A stretch of DNA of 64,000 nucleotides from Kaistia defluvii (GTDB lineage Bacteria > Pseudomonadota > Alphaproteobacteria > Rhizobiales > Kaistiaceae): positions 117,038-181,037 of the forward strand of contig NZ_JAPKNI010000009.1 in NCBI RefSeq assembly GCF_026343955.1, read 5' to 3'. Shown in pieces: positions 18,649 through 28,018 of this stretch (its first letter is position 1; every line of letters starts with the position of its first letter). The notes under the pieces were generated by a model. The model had not been told where the DNA came from, made no database searches, and saw only the letters and a list, made by a program, of their open reading frames with translations. Position numbers and translations under genes: made by a program.

Positions 18649-19298
18649 CAGGGCTTCCACTTCAGGAAGTTGGCGAGAAGGGCGAGACCGAGCTTCTGGC
18701 TCTTCTCGGGATGAAACTGCGTGCCGGCGATGTTGCCGGTGGTGACGATCGCGGTGATCGGGCCGCCATAATCGGCCGTCGCCACGACGTCGCCGGCGTG
18801 CTCGGCATAGAACTGATAGCCATGCAGGAAATAGGCGTGCCAGCCATCGTCGCCCAGCGCGATGCCATCGAGCAGCGGGTGCGGTCCCGAGGCATTGAGC
18901 GTGTTCCAGCCCATATGCGGGATCTTCAGGCGCGGATCGCTCGGCTCGATGCGGCGGACCTCGCCCTGGATGCGGCCGAGGCCCTGGGTCACGCCATATT
19001 CGATGCCGCGCGTGGCGAGCAGCTGCATGCCGACGCAGATGCCGAGGAACGGCCGGCCGCGCGCGTCGATCGCCTCGTTGATCGCCCCGATCATGCCGTC
19101 GACGCTGTCGAGGCTGGTGCGACAATCGGCAAACGCGCCGTCGCCGGGCAGCACGATGTGATCGGCCCTGGCGACGACCTCCGGATCGGCGGTGACGACG
19201 ACGGGCGCCGTCGAGCCGGTGCGCGAAGCGGCAAGCTCCAGCGCCTTGGCGGCCGAGCGAAGATTGCCGGCGCCGTAGTCAATGATGGCAATGGTCAT
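18648..19298 (-). CDS. hisH: Imidazole glycerol phosphate synthase subunit HisH
   Basis: Glutaminase subunit that supplies ammonia to HisF. The 216-residue class I amidotransferase shows nucleophile Cys88 in [11 protein letters not shown] and the His/Glu pair in [13 protein letters not shown] near residues 194-206. [16 protein letters not shown] is the usual N-terminus. It overlaps the preceding DUF2628 gene by 4 nt (ATGA). Confidence 0.97.
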   Translation of the reverse strand: MTIAIIDYGAGNLRSAAKALELAASRTGSTAPVVVTADPEVVARADHIVLPGDGAFADCRTSLDSVDGMIGAINEAIDARGRPFLGICVGMQLLATRGIEYGVTQGLGRIQGEVRRIEPSDPRLKIPHMGWNTLNASGPHPLLDGIALGDDGWHAYFLHGYQFYAEHAGDVVATADYGGPITAIVTTGNIAGTQFHPEKSQKLGLALLANFLKWKP

Positions 19299-19771
19299 CG
19301 GGTCGTCCCCGGGCTCGGAAAGAGGCCGACAATGTCGGTCGAGAAACTGGGTCTGGCGGCAGGGCCGGCGACGACATTGTCGGCCTCGGCCGGCGTGCCT
19401 GCCGGACGATGGAAGAAGCGGATCTCCGCCTCCGCGATCGAATGTCCATCGACCACGGCGCGCTCGGCAAATCCGCGCCGCGCCAGCGTCCAGCGCCGCA
19501 ACGTGTTGCCTTCGACACCGAGATAGAGCGCGCCGAGAATGCCGAGCGCGGTCGCCGTCGGCGCGCCGAGAAAGCGGCCGGCGAGCTCGATCGCGACCGC
19601 GAACAGGGCATAGAAGCACAGCACGATCCACATGCGGCGATACAGCATCCAGATCACCGGGATGACCAAGGCGGGCCAGCAGAAGCCGTCCTTGACGAAG
19701 ATCATCCGGTCGGCCTCGCTCGCTCCGCCGGTCGCGGAAACAGGCGGTGCGTGAACGGTATAGGTCGTCAT
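19295..19771 (-). CDS. DUF2628 domain-containing membrane protein
   Basis: A 158-residue protein with a short soluble N-terminus ([10 protein letters not shown]), the motif [20 protein letters not shown] near residues 22-41, then two or three hydrophobic segments up to about residue 87 and a cytoplasmic tail. Function is unknown. It sits between hisB and hisH, which I recall as common in Hyphomicrobiales, and overlaps hisH by 4 nt. This suggests conserved coexpression rather than a proven role in histidine synthesis. Confidence 0.88.
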   Translation of the reverse strand: MTTYTVHAPPVSATGGASEADRMIFVKDGFCWPALVIPVIWMLYRRMWIVLCFYALFAVAIELAGRFLGAPTATALGILGALYLGVEGNTLRRWTLARRGFAERAVVDGHSIAEAEIRFFHRPAGTPAEADNVVAGPAARPSFSTDIVGLFPSPGTTR

Positions 19772-19780
19772 GACGCCCTC

Positions 19781-20374
19781 TCAGTCGCCCAGCTTGCCCT
19801 TGGTCGACGGCACGCGATCGGCCTGGCGCGGGTCGATCGACGCGGCCACCCGAAGCGTCCGCGCGACCGCCTTGAAGCAGGTCTCGGCGATATGGTGGTT
19901 GTTGTCACCATAGAGATTTTCGATGTGCAGCGTGATGCCGGCGTTCTGGGCGAAGGCCTGGAAGAATTCCTTGAACAGCTCGGTGTCGAAATCGCCGACC
20001 TTGTCGCGCGAGAACTCGACCTTCCAGACCAAGTAGGGCCGGCCGGACACATCGATGGCGCAGCGGGTCAGCGCCTCGTCCATGGCGAGGTGCGTGTCGG
20101 CATAGCGGGTGATGCCGCGCATCTCGCCCAGCGCCTTCCTGAGCGCCTGGCCGATGGCGATGCCGACATCCTCCACCGTGTGATGCTGGTCGATATGCAG
20201 GTCGCCCTTGCACCGGATGGTGAGGTCCATCAGGCCATGGCGGGCCAACTGATCGAGCATATGGTCGAAGAAGCCGACGCCCGTGGCGATGTCGGCGCGG
20301 CCGGTGCCGTCGAGATCCAGCGTCACCGCGATCTCGGTTTCCTTCGTCTTGCGCTCGATCGTGGCGCTACGCAT
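19781..20374 (-). CDS. hisB: Imidazoleglycerol-phosphate dehydratase
   Basis: Dehydrates IGP to imidazole-acetol phosphate. The 197-residue monofunctional HisB lacks the histidinol-phosphatase domain of the E. coli enzyme. [13 protein letters not shown] near residue 35, [16 protein letters not shown] near 60 and [20 protein letters not shown] near 155 carry the metal-binding histidines. It is the first gene of the leftward his cluster, 9 nt before DUF2628. ATG 20374 fits the family start; the upstream extension would run into the hslV promoter region. Confidence 0.97.
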   Translation of the reverse strand: MRSATIERKTKETEIAVTLDLDGTGRADIATGVGFFDHMLDQLARHGLMDLTIRCKGDLHIDQHHTVEDVGIAIGQALRKALGEMRGITRYADTHLAMDEALTRCAIDVSGRPYLVWKVEFSRDKVGDFDTELFKEFFQAFAQNAGITLHIENLYGDNNHHIAETCFKAVARTLRVAASIDPRQADRVPSTKGKLGD

Positions 20375-20470
20375 ATCTGCTTTCCTTCTTAGTCCCGCTC
20401 GGCCCAATTCAGCCCAGGACAGCCGGCTTTTATCAGGCGTTTCCTTGTAACGCCATAAGGTTGAGCAAGC

Positions 20471-20501
20471 CTTTGCATCGCCGGGCAGCGCGCCTACATA
20501 T
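20471..20501 (+). promoter_or_regulatory. Possible heat-shock-type promoter of hslVU
   Basis: CTTTGC at 20471-20476 and CTACATAT at 20494-20501 are spaced by 17 nt in the hisB-hslV divergent spacer, about 70-100 nt before hslV. The arrangement is like an alphaproteobacterial RpoH promoter, but a sigma-70 reading (TTGCAT with TACATA) fits about as well. Confidence 0.3.
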
Positions 20502-20571
20502 GACCCTCTAGCCAAACAGGGATCGCCGCGGGGCCTCCAGGGACCAACGCGATCCGCCACGAAAGCAGATC

Positions 20572-21138
20572 ATGACACATTCCCAGAATGACAGCCCCTA
20601 TGCGGCTTGGCACGGGACGACGATCATCACCGTTCGCAAGGGCGACAAGGTGGTCATCGCCGGCGACGGCCAGGTGTCGCTCGGACAGACGGTGATCAAG
20701 CACACCGCCCGCAAGGTCCGCCCGCTCGGCAAGGGTGGCGTCATCGCCGGTTTCGCCGGCTCGACCGCCGACGCCTTCACCCTGTTCGAGCGGCTGGAGG
20801 CCAAGCTTGAGCAATATCCGGGACAATTGACGCGTGCCTGCGTCGAACTCGCCAAGGACTGGCGTACCGACCGCTATCTGCGCCATCTCGAGGCGATGAT
20901 GCTGGTCGCCGACAGCAGCACCAGCCTTGTCCTCACCGGCAATGGCGACGTGCTGGAGCCGGAGGGCGGCGTGATGGGCATCGGCTCCGGCGGCAACTAC
21001 GCGCTCGCCGCCGCCCGCGCCCTGATGGACAGCGACTTGACCGCCGAGCAGATCGCCCGCAAGGCGATGGCGATCGCCGCCGACATCTGCGTCTACACCA
21101 ACACCAGTGTCACGCTCGAGCAGCTCGACGCAGCCTAG
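20572..21138 (+). CDS. hslV: ATP-dependent protease proteolytic subunit HslV
   Basis: Proteasome-like threonine peptidase that forms a double hexamer capped by HslU. The 188-residue precursor has a 15-residue propeptide; the nucleophile is expected to be Thr16 in [20 protein letters not shown] after processing. The propeptide is longer than the single Met of E. coli HslV but common in alphaproteobacteria. It is followed after 17 nt by hslU and is divergent from hisB. Confidence 0.96.
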   Translation: MTHSQNDSPYAAWHGTTIITVRKGDKVVIAGDGQVSLGQTVIKHTARKVRPLGKGGVIAGFAGSTADAFTLFERLEAKLEQYPGQLTRACVELAKDWRTDRYLRHLEAMMLVADSSTSLVLTGNGDVLEPEGGVMGIGSGGNYALAAARALMDSDLTAEQIARKAMAIAADICVYTNTSVTLEQLDAA

Positions 21139-21155
21139 GGCGGACAGGAAACCTC

Positions 21156-22460
21156 ATGACCAATTTCTCTCCCCGCGAGATCGTCTCCGAGCTCGACCGC
21201 TACATCATCGGCCAGAACGACGCCAAGCGCGCCGTCGCCATCGCGCTGCGCAACCGCTGGCGCCGCCAGCAGCTGGAAGGCCAGATGCGCGAGGAGGTTC
21301 TGCCGAAGAACATCCTGATGATCGGGCCGACCGGCGTCGGCAAGACGGAGATCTCGCGCCGCCTGGCGAGGCTCGCCGGCGCGCCCTTCCTCAAGGTCGA
21401 GGCGACCAAGTTCACCGAAGTCGGCTATGTCGGCCGCGACGTCGAGCAGATCATCCGCGACCTGGTCGAGATCGGCATCGGCCTGACCCGCGAGAAGAAG
21501 CGCAAGGATGTCGAGGCCAGGGCGCATCTCTCGGCCGAGGAACGCGTGCTGAACGCGCTCGTCGGTGAATCCGCCAGCCCCGCGACGCGCGAAAGCTTCC
21601 GCAAGAAGCTGCGCGCCAACGAGCTGGACGACAAGGAAATCGAGATCCAGGTGCGCGATCAGTCGGGCGGCATGCCGCAGTTCGACGTTCCCGGCATGCC
21701 CGGCGCCTCGATCGGCGTGATGAACATCGGCGACATGCTCGGCAAGGCCTTTGGCGGCAAGACCAAGACGCGCCGCGTCACGGTCAAGGACAGCTACAAG
21801 GTGCTGATCGACGAGGAATCCGACAAGCTGCTCGACGACGATGCGCTGACGGCCGAGGCGATCCGCGTCGTTGAGAATGACGGCATCGTCTTCCTGGACG
21901 AGATCGACAAGATCTGCGCCCGCGAAGGCCGCTCCGGCGACGTGTCCCGCGAGGGCGTGCAGCGCGACCTGCTGCCGCTGATCGAGGGCACGACGGTGGC
22001 GACCAAATACGGGCCGGTGAAGACGGACCATATCCTGTTCATCGCGTCCGGCGCCTTCCACATCGCCAAGCCATCGGACCTGCTGCCGGAATTGCAGGGC
22101 CGCCTGCCGATCCGCGTCGAGCTTCAGGCCCTGACCCAGTCCGATTTCCGCCAGATTCTGACGGAGCCGGAGTCGAGCCTGATCAAGCAGTATGTCGCGC
22201 TGATGCAGACGGAAGGCGTCAACCTCGTCATCGCCGAGGACGGCATCGACGCGATCGCCCGCATCGCCGTCGAGGTCAACAGCTCGGTCGAGAACATCGG
22301 CGCGCGCCGGCTCCAGACGGTGATGGAGCGTATCCTCGACGACATCAGCTTCGCGGCTCCCGATCGCTCCGGCGAGACGGTGACCATCGACGCAGCCTAT
22401 ATCGAGGCGCATATCGGCGATCTCTCGCGCAACATCGACCTGTCGCGCTACATCCTCTGA
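21156..22460 (+). CDS. hslU: ATP-dependent protease ATPase subunit HslU
   Basis: AAA+ unfoldase partner of HslV. The 434-residue protein has the HslU N-terminus ([20 protein letters not shown]), Walker [10 protein letters not shown] near residues 57-65, and Walker [15 protein letters not shown] near 244-257. The inserted I domain lies between them. The C-terminal tail SRYIL, which docks into HslV, is intact. The AGGAAA ribosome site precedes ATG 21156. Confidence 0.97.
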   Translation: MTNFSPREIVSELDRYIIGQNDAKRAVAIALRNRWRRQQLEGQMREEVLPKNILMIGPTGVGKTEISRRLARLAGAPFLKVEATKFTEVGYVGRDVEQIIRDLVEIGIGLTREKKRKDVEARAHLSAEERVLNALVGESASPATRESFRKKLRANELDDKEIEIQVRDQSGGMPQFDVPGMPGASIGVMNIGDMLGKAFGGKTKTRRVTVKDSYKVLIDEESDKLLDDDALTAEAIRVVENDGIVFLDEIDKICAREGRSGDVSREGVQRDLLPLIEGTTVATKYGPVKTDHILFIASGAFHIAKPSDLLPELQGRLPIRVELQALTQSDFRQILTEPESSLIKQYVALMQTEGVNLVIAEDGIDAIARIAVEVNSSVENIGARRLQTVMERILDDISFAAPDRSGETVTIDAAYIEAHIGDLSRNIDLSRYIL

Positions 22461-22483
22461 TCGCCCTGCCCTGACAGGCCTGA

Positions 22484-22520
22484 CCGGCCCCGCCGACTTG
22501 ACCGTCGGCGGGGCCGGCTT
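22484..22520 (+). terminator. Strong GC hairpin after hslU
   Basis: A perfect 14-bp stem (22484-22497 with 22504-22517) with a 6-nt loop lies 24 nt after the hslU stop. The T tract after it is poor (CTTG), so it may end transcription only partly or protect the mRNA 3' end. Confidence 0.6.
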
Positions 22521-22654
22521 GCCATCGAGGGGCTTTCTCCGGCCAGTGTGGCAGGGATGCCGTTTTCGAGCCCGGTTTTCCGATGCTATAAGGCGCGGAT
22601 CGGCCGATCCGTGACGGGGTGCGGTCATTCGATCGACCGAGCGACGGATCCCCC

Positions 22655-23602
22655 ATGCGTCTTCTGCGCAGTGCCCTGCTTGCTTCCATCATCGTTGCGA
22701 CGATCCTGCCCGCCTGGGCGCTCGTCGCCGTGCCGCCGGGCAACCGGTCGAAGGAACAGCCGGCGATCGACATGAGCTCGATCAAGCGCGCCGGCGAAAC
22801 CCGAGAGAGCTTCGAGGCCAAGTACAATCGCATCTATGCGCTGCTGAAGCGCGACAAGAGCCTGATGCGGTCGATCAAGCGCGCCGCCGCCACCTATGGC
22901 GTCGACCCGGTGCACCTGATCGGCGCCATTGTCGGCGAGCACACCTACAATGTCGGCGGCCTCGACAGCGCCCAGTCCTATTACGTCAAGGCGCTGGCCT
23001 ATCTCGGCACCACCGACCTCGCCTTCGGATACCAGGGCGAATCCGTCACCCAGTTCGTATCGCGGCCGCAATTCGACGCCTGTGACGGGCTCAAATCCGC
23101 CTATGACCTGTGGACCTGCCGCGAAGACGTCTGGGACAAGGACTTCCGCGGCAAGAAGGTCGACGGCAAGTCGTTCCCGCGCGACCGCTTCTCGAAGGTC
23201 TTCTTCCAGCCGCTCTATGCCGGCCAGACCTTCGGCCTCGGGCAGATCAATCCGCTGACCGCGCTGACGGTGACCGACATCGTGCACCGCAAGAGCGGCC
23301 TGCCGCTGCTGGACGCCGAGCGCGCGCCGCAGCTCTACCAGGCGATCATGGATCCCAACATGTCGCTCGACTACATGGCGGCGATCATCCGCCTGTCGAT
23401 CGATGTCTATCGCGACACGGCCGGCGTCGACATTTCCAACAATCCCGGCATCACCGCGACGCTGTACAATGTCGGCGACGTCAAGGTGCGGGCCCGCGTT
23501 CTCGCCGCCGAGCGCAAGCGCAACAAGAACGCCATGCCCCAGGAAAACTACTATGGCTGGCTGGTGAACGACCGGATCGACGATCTGCGCAAGCTGCTCT
23601 GA
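22655..23602 (+). CDS. DUF1402 family periplasmic protein, lysozyme-fold-like
   Basis: A 315-residue protein with a signal peptide (residues 1-23, MRLLRSALLASIIVATILPA then WAL). The mature part contains VHLIGAIVGEHTYNVGGLDS near residues 90-108 and FGLGQINPLTAL near 200. These resemble the catalytic Glu region and the G-L-x-Q-I motif of goose-type lysozyme/lytic transglycosylases. DUF1402 has no firmly established role that I know of. Convergent with the XRE gene (6-nt gap), and near mltA, which also acts on peptidoglycan. ATG 22655 is chosen because it starts the signal peptide. Confidence 0.82.
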   Translation: MRLLRSALLASIIVATILPAWALVAVPPGNRSKEQPAIDMSSIKRAGETRESFEAKYNRIYALLKRDKSLMRSIKRAAATYGVDPVHLIGAIVGEHTYNVGGLDSAQSYYVKALAYLGTTDLAFGYQGESVTQFVSRPQFDACDGLKSAYDLWTCREDVWDKDFRGKKVDGKSFPRDRFSKVFFQPLYAGQTFGLGQINPLTALTVTDIVHRKSGLPLLDAERAPQLYQAIMDPNMSLDYMAAIIRLSIDVYRDTAGVDISNNPGITATLYNVGDVKVRARVLAAERKRNKNAMPQENYYGWLVNDRIDDLRKLL

Positions 23603-23608
23603 GGGCGC

Positions 23609-23989
23609 TCAGGCGCCGTCGACATGATCGCGCGCCGCCGCGTCGCGAACCGCTTTCTTGAGATCCCTCAGGGATTTGGCGCTGAGGCCGCCGATCTTCG
23701 CCGCCAGTAGATGCGCCAGCTCGGTCGCCGCCGGATCGAGGCCGGCCGTGTCGACGGTGACGCGCGGATGCGAGGTTTCGGCCAGCCGCTGCAGTTCCTC
23801 GGCCTCGTCCCAGATCACGTTGAAATAGGCGATGATGCGCTGGACCATGAACCAGCTCGGACTGCCGCGCCGGCCGTGCTCCAGAGCCGAGAGATAGGAA
23901 CTGGAAACGCCCAGAGCCTCGGCCATCGTCTTCAGCGAAAGGCCGCGCTCGTCGCGCATGGCGCGCAGACGCTGGCCGAACGGCGTCAC
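23609..23989 (-). CDS. XRE family helix-turn-helix transcriptional regulator
   Basis: A 126-residue protein with an N-terminal Cro/CI-type HTH (RLRAMRDERGLSLKTMAEAL then GVSSSYLSALEHGRRG, residues 6-43) and a helical C-terminal part of unknown role. The start is GTG 23989, overlapping the stop codon of the upstream Smr gene (GTGA). This places it last in a Tim44-mltA-smr-xre operon. Target genes are unknown; autoregulation of the operon is a reasonable but untested idea. Confidence 0.88.
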   Translation of the reverse strand: MTPFGQRLRAMRDERGLSLKTMAEALGVSSSYLSALEHGRRGSPSWFMVQRIIAYFNVIWDEAEELQRLAETSHPRVTVDTAGLDPAATELAHLLAAKIGGLSAKSLRDLKKAVRDAAARDHVDGA

Positions 23990-24576
23990 GCCCCGCCCGC
24001 CTTGTGCGCGGTCCGCTTCTTGCGGATCCGGACATAGAGCGCGCCGCCACCGCCATGGCTGCGATGCGCTTCCTCGAAACCGAGGACGATGTTGCGCAGG
24101 CCCGGCTCCGCCAGCCATTGCGGCACGCGACGGCGCAGGACGCCGCGCTCGTTCATGCCAAACGGGTCGTCGCCGCCGACCTTGCCCTTGCCGGTAATCA
24201 CGATCACCAGCTTGGAACCGCGCGACTGGGCGTCATGCAGGAAGCCCCGCAGCCGGTCGTGCGCGTCCAGCTGGGTGAGCCCGTGCAGATCGATGCGGCC
24301 GTCGATCTCGATGGTGCCGCGCGCGACACGGGTCAGCGTGCGGCGCTCGATCGGGTGCAGCGGCGGAGGCGGAGGCGGCACGGCCTTGCCCAGCTTGCCG
24401 GCCTTGGCAGGCATGCCCGTCCCTTTGGCCACCGCCGAGACGGCGATCGGCGTCTCGGCCGCCGGAGGCGGCGGAGGCGGGACGGTGTCTTCCGGACGGA
24501 GCGGCGCGACGGTGCGGGCGACGGTGGCCCAGAGCGTCCGTTCTTCGCCGGAGAGGCTTCGCTTGCGGCGCGTCAT
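23986..24576 (-). CDS. Smr/MutS2-type domain protein
   Basis: A 196-residue protein. The first 70 residues are Pro- and Ala-rich with two runs of prolines and look disordered. The C-terminal Smr domain has the DLHG motif in GRIDLHGLTQLDAHDRLRGF near residue 95 and VIVITGKGKVGGDDPFGMNE near 124, the TGKG variant of the H-G-K-G loop. Smr domains are nucleases or nucleic-acid binders. It overlaps mltA by 4 nt upstream and the XRE gene by 3 nt downstream. Confidence 0.93.
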   Translation of the reverse strand: MTRRKRSLSGEERTLWATVARTVAPLRPEDTVPPPPPPAAETPIAVSAVAKGTGMPAKAGKLGKAVPPPPPPLHPIERRTLTRVARGTIEIDGRIDLHGLTQLDAHDRLRGFLHDAQSRGSKLVIVITGKGKVGGDDPFGMNERGVLRRRVPQWLAEPGLRNIVLGFEEAHRSHGGGGALYVRIRKKRTAHKAGGA

Positions 24577-25670
24577 GGAGCGCTCCGCGGCGCCAGGACG
24601 ACAAAGCCGCCGGCAGCCTGCATGCGCCCCGCGATCCGGCCGGCTTCATCGCCCGAGCCGAAGAAGATATCCCCGCGCGCCGGACCGAGAATGGCCGAGC
24701 CGGTATCCTGCGCCATCATCAGGCGACGGAAGGCGCCCGCCCCCTCGGCCTCCGGCAGCACGGTGTCGATCCAGACCGGCGCGTGAAACGTGTGCAGCGT
24801 GCGGTCGACGGCGAGGCTGCGCCCGGCCGTCAGCGGCACCTTGGCGGCGGCGATCGGACCCAGCGCCGGATCCTGCACCGCCGCCTCGCGGAAGAAGATG
24901 TAGGAGCGGTTCTGCCAGATCACCTCGGAGGCCTGCTCCGGGTGGTCGGCGAGCCAGGCGCGGATCGACTGCATGCTGACACCGCCCTTGGGCAGGGCCT
25001 GCCGATCGAGCAGGACCTTGCCGACCGACGTATAGGCGTGGCCCGACTTCGCGGCATAGGTGACGCGCAGCATCTCGCCATCCTGCAGGCGCAGGCGCGC
25101 GGCACCCTGGATGTGAACGAACAGCGCGTCGACGCGATCGGCGAGAAATGCGAGCTCCAGCCCTCGCCCGGCGAGCGCGCCCCGCTCGATCTCGCCCCGG
25201 TCGAAGAACGGTTCGAATACGCCTTCCGTCCGGCGCGCGAAGCGCATGCCGGGCTCGAGACCGGGTGGCGGATTGTGCTCGTCGACCTCGACCAGTTCGG
25301 CCGGCGGCGCCAAAAGCGGCACGGTAAAGCCGTCAGTCCGCGTCCGTGATGCGGCGACTTCCGGCTCGTAGAAGCCCGTGAAGAAGCCGCGCGCAGGCTC
25401 GGCGACGACTTTCATCGGCTGAAAATGCGTCTCGAAGAACGCCCTGGCGTCGTCGCGGCCGAGCTCGGCCGGCATGGCGGCGGCGATCCGGGCGATACGG
25501 GCGAGGGCGGCCCCGTCTATGCCAAGTGCGCGGGTCTTCGGTTCGTGTTCGGCGGCGTAGACGGCGCTCAGACGATAGGCGCGCCAGGCCTCGGCATGAT
25601 CATCGTCATGCCAGCCATCGAGCATGCCAAACGGCACGGGCACAGGCCGGGCGGTTCCATCCGTCGACAC
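24573..25670 (-). CDS. mltA: Murein transglycosylase A
   Basis: Lytic transglycosylase that cleaves peptidoglycan glycan strands with formation of 1,6-anhydro-MurNAc. The 365-residue protein has the MltA core (GFFTGFYEPEVAASRT near residue 93, then GHAYTSVGKVLL) and the C-terminal 3D domain AQDTGSAILGPARGDIFFGS, with Asp322 and Asp334 as likely catalytic and structural acids. The only in-frame start is GTG 25670, just after the in-frame stop of the Tim44 gene. The resulting N-terminus (MSTDGTARPVPVPFGML) shows no signal peptide or lipobox, which is odd for an enzyme acting in the periplasm. It overlaps the Smr gene. Confidence 0.93.
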   Translation of the reverse strand: MSTDGTARPVPVPFGMLDGWHDDDHAEAWRAYRLSAVYAAEHEPKTRALGIDGAALARIARIAAAMPAELGRDDARAFFETHFQPMKVVAEPARGFFTGFYEPEVAASRTRTDGFTVPLLAPPAELVEVDEHNPPPGLEPGMRFARRTEGVFEPFFDRGEIERGALAGRGLELAFLADRVDALFVHIQGAARLRLQDGEMLRVTYAAKSGHAYTSVGKVLLDRQALPKGGVSMQSIRAWLADHPEQASEVIWQNRSYIFFREAAVQDPALGPIAAAKVPLTAGRSLAVDRTLHTFHAPVWIDTVLPEAEGAGAFRRLMMAQDTGSAILGPARGDIFFGSGDEAGRIAGRMQAAGGFVVLAPRSAP

Positions 25671-25685
25671 GAGCGATTTTCCCGG

Positions 25686-26408
25686 TCATTCAACGGTTTC
25701 GGTGGCGACCAGCAACCAGTTCGGATCGCGGGACGCAACATCGCGCGCGAAGGTCCAGATATCCGTGACATCGGCGATATGCACGGGATCGCCGTCGACG
25801 ATCTCGCCGGCCTTGTCGCGCGTCGCCGAGATCAGCTTGGAGACGAACTTGACCGAGACCTGAGCATTGCCGCCCTTCAGGGCCGCATCGACCATCTCGA
25901 CCTTCTCGAAGCCGACGAAGTTGAACTCGACCGTCTCGCCGCGCGATTCGCGCTCGCTGATGGCGCTGGAGAACCCGTCGAACACTTCACGGCCAAGCAG
26001 CGGCTTCAGGGCCTTCTGGTCGCCCTTGGCGAAGGACGTGACAATCATCTCGTAGGCCGTGCGGGCCCCATCGATGAATTGCTGCGGGTCAAAGCTGCGA
26101 TCGGCGGCCATGATCTGGCCGACCGCGGCGGCGAGCGGCGTGCCCGGGGTCGCGACCGCCGAGATGCGGTGATCGACGTCCTGCGCGGCGATCGTCGCGG
26201 CCGAGACATCTTCGCTGGGGCGACGGGGCAGGGTGACGACCTTGCCATCATTCGCCGCTTCCGGCTCATCCGCCTTGCGGCGCGTGAACGGATCAAAAGG
26301 GGGACGCTCGCTGCCGGTACGCTGACCAAGAACGCCGCGCAGCTTGAAGAAGATCACCACCGCGAGGACGAGGAAGATCAGCGTATAGATATCGACGAAG
26401 CCGTTCAT
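25686..26408 (-). CDS. Tim44/TimA family putative adaptor protein
   Basis: A 240-residue protein with an N-terminal transmembrane anchor (IYTLIFLVLAVVIFFKLRGV, residues 7-26), a charged linker with RPPFDPFTRRKADEPE, and a C-terminal Tim44-like domain (FDPQQFIDGARTAYEMIVTS near residue 105). Bacterial relatives are inner-membrane proteins thought to bind unfolded or membrane proteins. ATG 26408 is chosen because it puts the anchor at the N-terminus. Its stop lies 15 nt before mltA, and it is divergent from secB. Confidence 0.9.
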   Translation of the reverse strand: MNGFVDIYTLIFLVLAVVIFFKLRGVLGQRTGSERPPFDPFTRRKADEPEAANDGKVVTLPRRPSEDVSAATIAAQDVDHRISAVATPGTPLAAAVGQIMAADRSFDPQQFIDGARTAYEMIVTSFAKGDQKALKPLLGREVFDGFSSAISERESRGETVEFNFVGFEKVEMVDAALKGGNAQVSVKFVSKLISATRDKAGEIVDGDPVHIADVTDIWTFARDVASRDPNWLLVATETVE

Positions 26409-26655
26409 GCCGAAGGCGTCCTGTCCTATTCTGGGGTGTCCATGAAGCCGATTGCGCACGTTCGAGCGATCATAGACCCAATGTGGTAATCGTTGGGCGT
26501 CGATCCAAGTCCGTCAAGGACACAATGCCAGGCGTGGCGCGCGCATGTCTCCGACGAGCTTGGTCCAGCCGCTTGTATCACCGAGACGGAAGTGTTAGCG
26601 AGCCCACTTGTTAAGATCAGGCCATTCGGCCGATTGTTCCAGGGGAGCCGCCTTC

Positions 26656-27141
26656 ATGGCCGATGACAACGAAAACGGCGCGGGCCAACTCGCCCAGCCG
26701 AACCTTTCGATCCTGTTGCAATATGTGAAGGATCTGTCCTTCGAAAACCCGGGCGCCCCGCGCTCGCTGGGTCCGCGCCGCGCCGCGCCGCAGATCAACA
26801 TCGGCATCAATGTCGGCGCCAATCCGCTGGAAGGCGACGACTACGAGATCGAGCTGCGTCTCGAAGGCCGCGCGACGGACGGCGACCAGACCCTGTTCGT
26901 CGCCGAACTGGTCTATGCCGGCGTCTTCCGCGTCTCCAACGTGCCGCAGGAAAACCTGGCGCCGATCCTGATGATCGAATGCCCGCGCCTGCTGTTCCCC
27001 TTCGCGCGCCAGATCCTGGCCGACATGACCCGCAATGGCGGCTTCCCGCCGCTGCTGGTCGATCCCGTCGATTTTACCCAGCTCTACCGTCAGCGCCTGA
27101 TGGAAATGGCCGCCGCCCAGCAGGGTTCGCGTCCAAGCTGA
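26656..27141 (+). CDS. secB: Protein-export chaperone SecB
   Basis: Tetrameric cytoplasmic chaperone that keeps preproteins unfolded and hands them to SecA. The 161-residue protein shows [20 protein letters not shown] near the start, the beta core ([20 protein letters not shown]) and [20 protein letters not shown], which is the substrate-binding helix region. AGGGGAG precedes ATG 26656 at good distance; a 16-codon upstream extension is rejected. Single gene ended by a strong terminator. Confidence 0.97.
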   Translation: MADDNENGAGQLAQPNLSILLQYVKDLSFENPGAPRSLGPRRAAPQINIGINVGANPLEGDDYEIELRLEGRATDGDQTLFVAELVYAGVFRVSNVPQENLAPILMIECPRLLFPFARQILADMTRNGGFPPLLVDPVDFTQLYRQRLMEMAAAQQGSRPS

Positions 27142-27163
27142 TCTCATCCGCGACCGCTTGCCT

Positions 27164-27201
27164 GAAAAAAGCTCCTGAACCGCCGGTTCAGGAGCTTTTT
27201 T
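27164..27201. terminator. Bidirectional intrinsic terminator between secB and dnaQ
   Basis: An 11-bp perfect stem (27171-27181 with 27185-27195) with a 3-nt loop is flanked by six A residues on the left and six T residues on the right. It can end both convergent transcripts. Confidence 0.93.
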
Positions 27202-27226
27202 ATTGGTGCGACGCCTCGAGCTGAAT

Positions 27227-27946
27227 TCAGGCCGGTTCGGACTCCTGCGGCAGATAGGCGTTCCAGAGCGCGCTCTCGCCCATCTTGCCGATGAAGGCGC
27301 GATGCGCGGCCTGCTCTTCCGGCGTGACGCGGAACACGCGCGGCACCGGACGCTGCTGCGGCGGCGCCACGATGATCAAGCCGCCATCGTCATTGACCTC
27401 GGCGACCGCATCGGGAACCAGCACCAGATCCGGCTGCCGCCCTCCGATCAGTTCGAGATAGACATCGGCCAGCAGCACCGAGTCGATGAGACCGCCATGC
27501 ACGGTGCGCGAGCTGGTATCGACGCCGTAGCGCGAGCAGAGCGCGTCGAGCGTATTGGCGGCTTTGGGATGCTTGCGCCGCGCCAGGGCGAGCGTATCGA
27601 TCACCCGGTCGGGCGGGATCGGTGGCTTGCCGAGGCGGGCAAACTCGGCGTTCAGGAAGCCGATGTCGAAATTGGCGTTATGGGCGATCAGGGTCGCGTC
27701 GCCGATGAAATCGATGAATTCGTCGACGACGGCGCTGAACAGAGGCTTGTCGGCGAGAAACTCGGTCGACAGCCCGTGCACGCGAAACGCCTCGTCCGGC
27801 ATCGAGCGTTCGGGATTGATGTAGACGTGATAATGGCGACCGGTCGGCAGATGGTTGAACAGTTCGACCGCGCCGATTTCCACCAGCCGGTCGCCCTTGA
27901 GCGGCTCAAGTCCGGTCGTTTCCGTATCGAAGACGATTTCGCGCAA
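27227..27946 (-). CDS. dnaQ: DNA polymerase III subunit epsilon (3'-5' proofreading exonuclease)
   Basis: A 239-residue DEDDh exonuclease. ExoI is FDTETTGLEP (Asp7, Glu9), ExoII is TLIAHNANFDIGFLNAEFA near residue 95, and ExoIII is VHGGLIDSVLLADVYLEL near 150 with His and Asp. Length and motifs match the polymerase III proofreading subunit. The start is TTG 27946 with GGGAG 8 nt upstream; a non-ATG start is unusual but no ATG lies before the ExoI motif. It is the last gene of the leftward run ppsR-maf-aroE-coaE-dnaQ. Confidence 0.95.
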   Translation of the reverse strand: MREIVFDTETTGLEPLKGDRLVEIGAVELFNHLPTGRHYHVYINPERSMPDEAFRVHGLSTEFLADKPLFSAVVDEFIDFIGDATLIAHNANFDIGFLNAEFARLGKPPIPPDRVIDTLALARRKHPKAANTLDALCSRYGVDTSSRTVHGGLIDSVLLADVYLELIGGRQPDLVLVPDAVAEVNDDGGLIIVAPPQQRPVPRVFRVTPEEQAAHRAFIGKMGESALWNAYLPQESEPA

Positions 27947-28018
27947 AGATCTGCTCCCGTTCGTTCCGCTTCTATCGCGGCGCGGGCCGGCGGCGCAAGA
28001 ATTTCACCACCGGAGACG

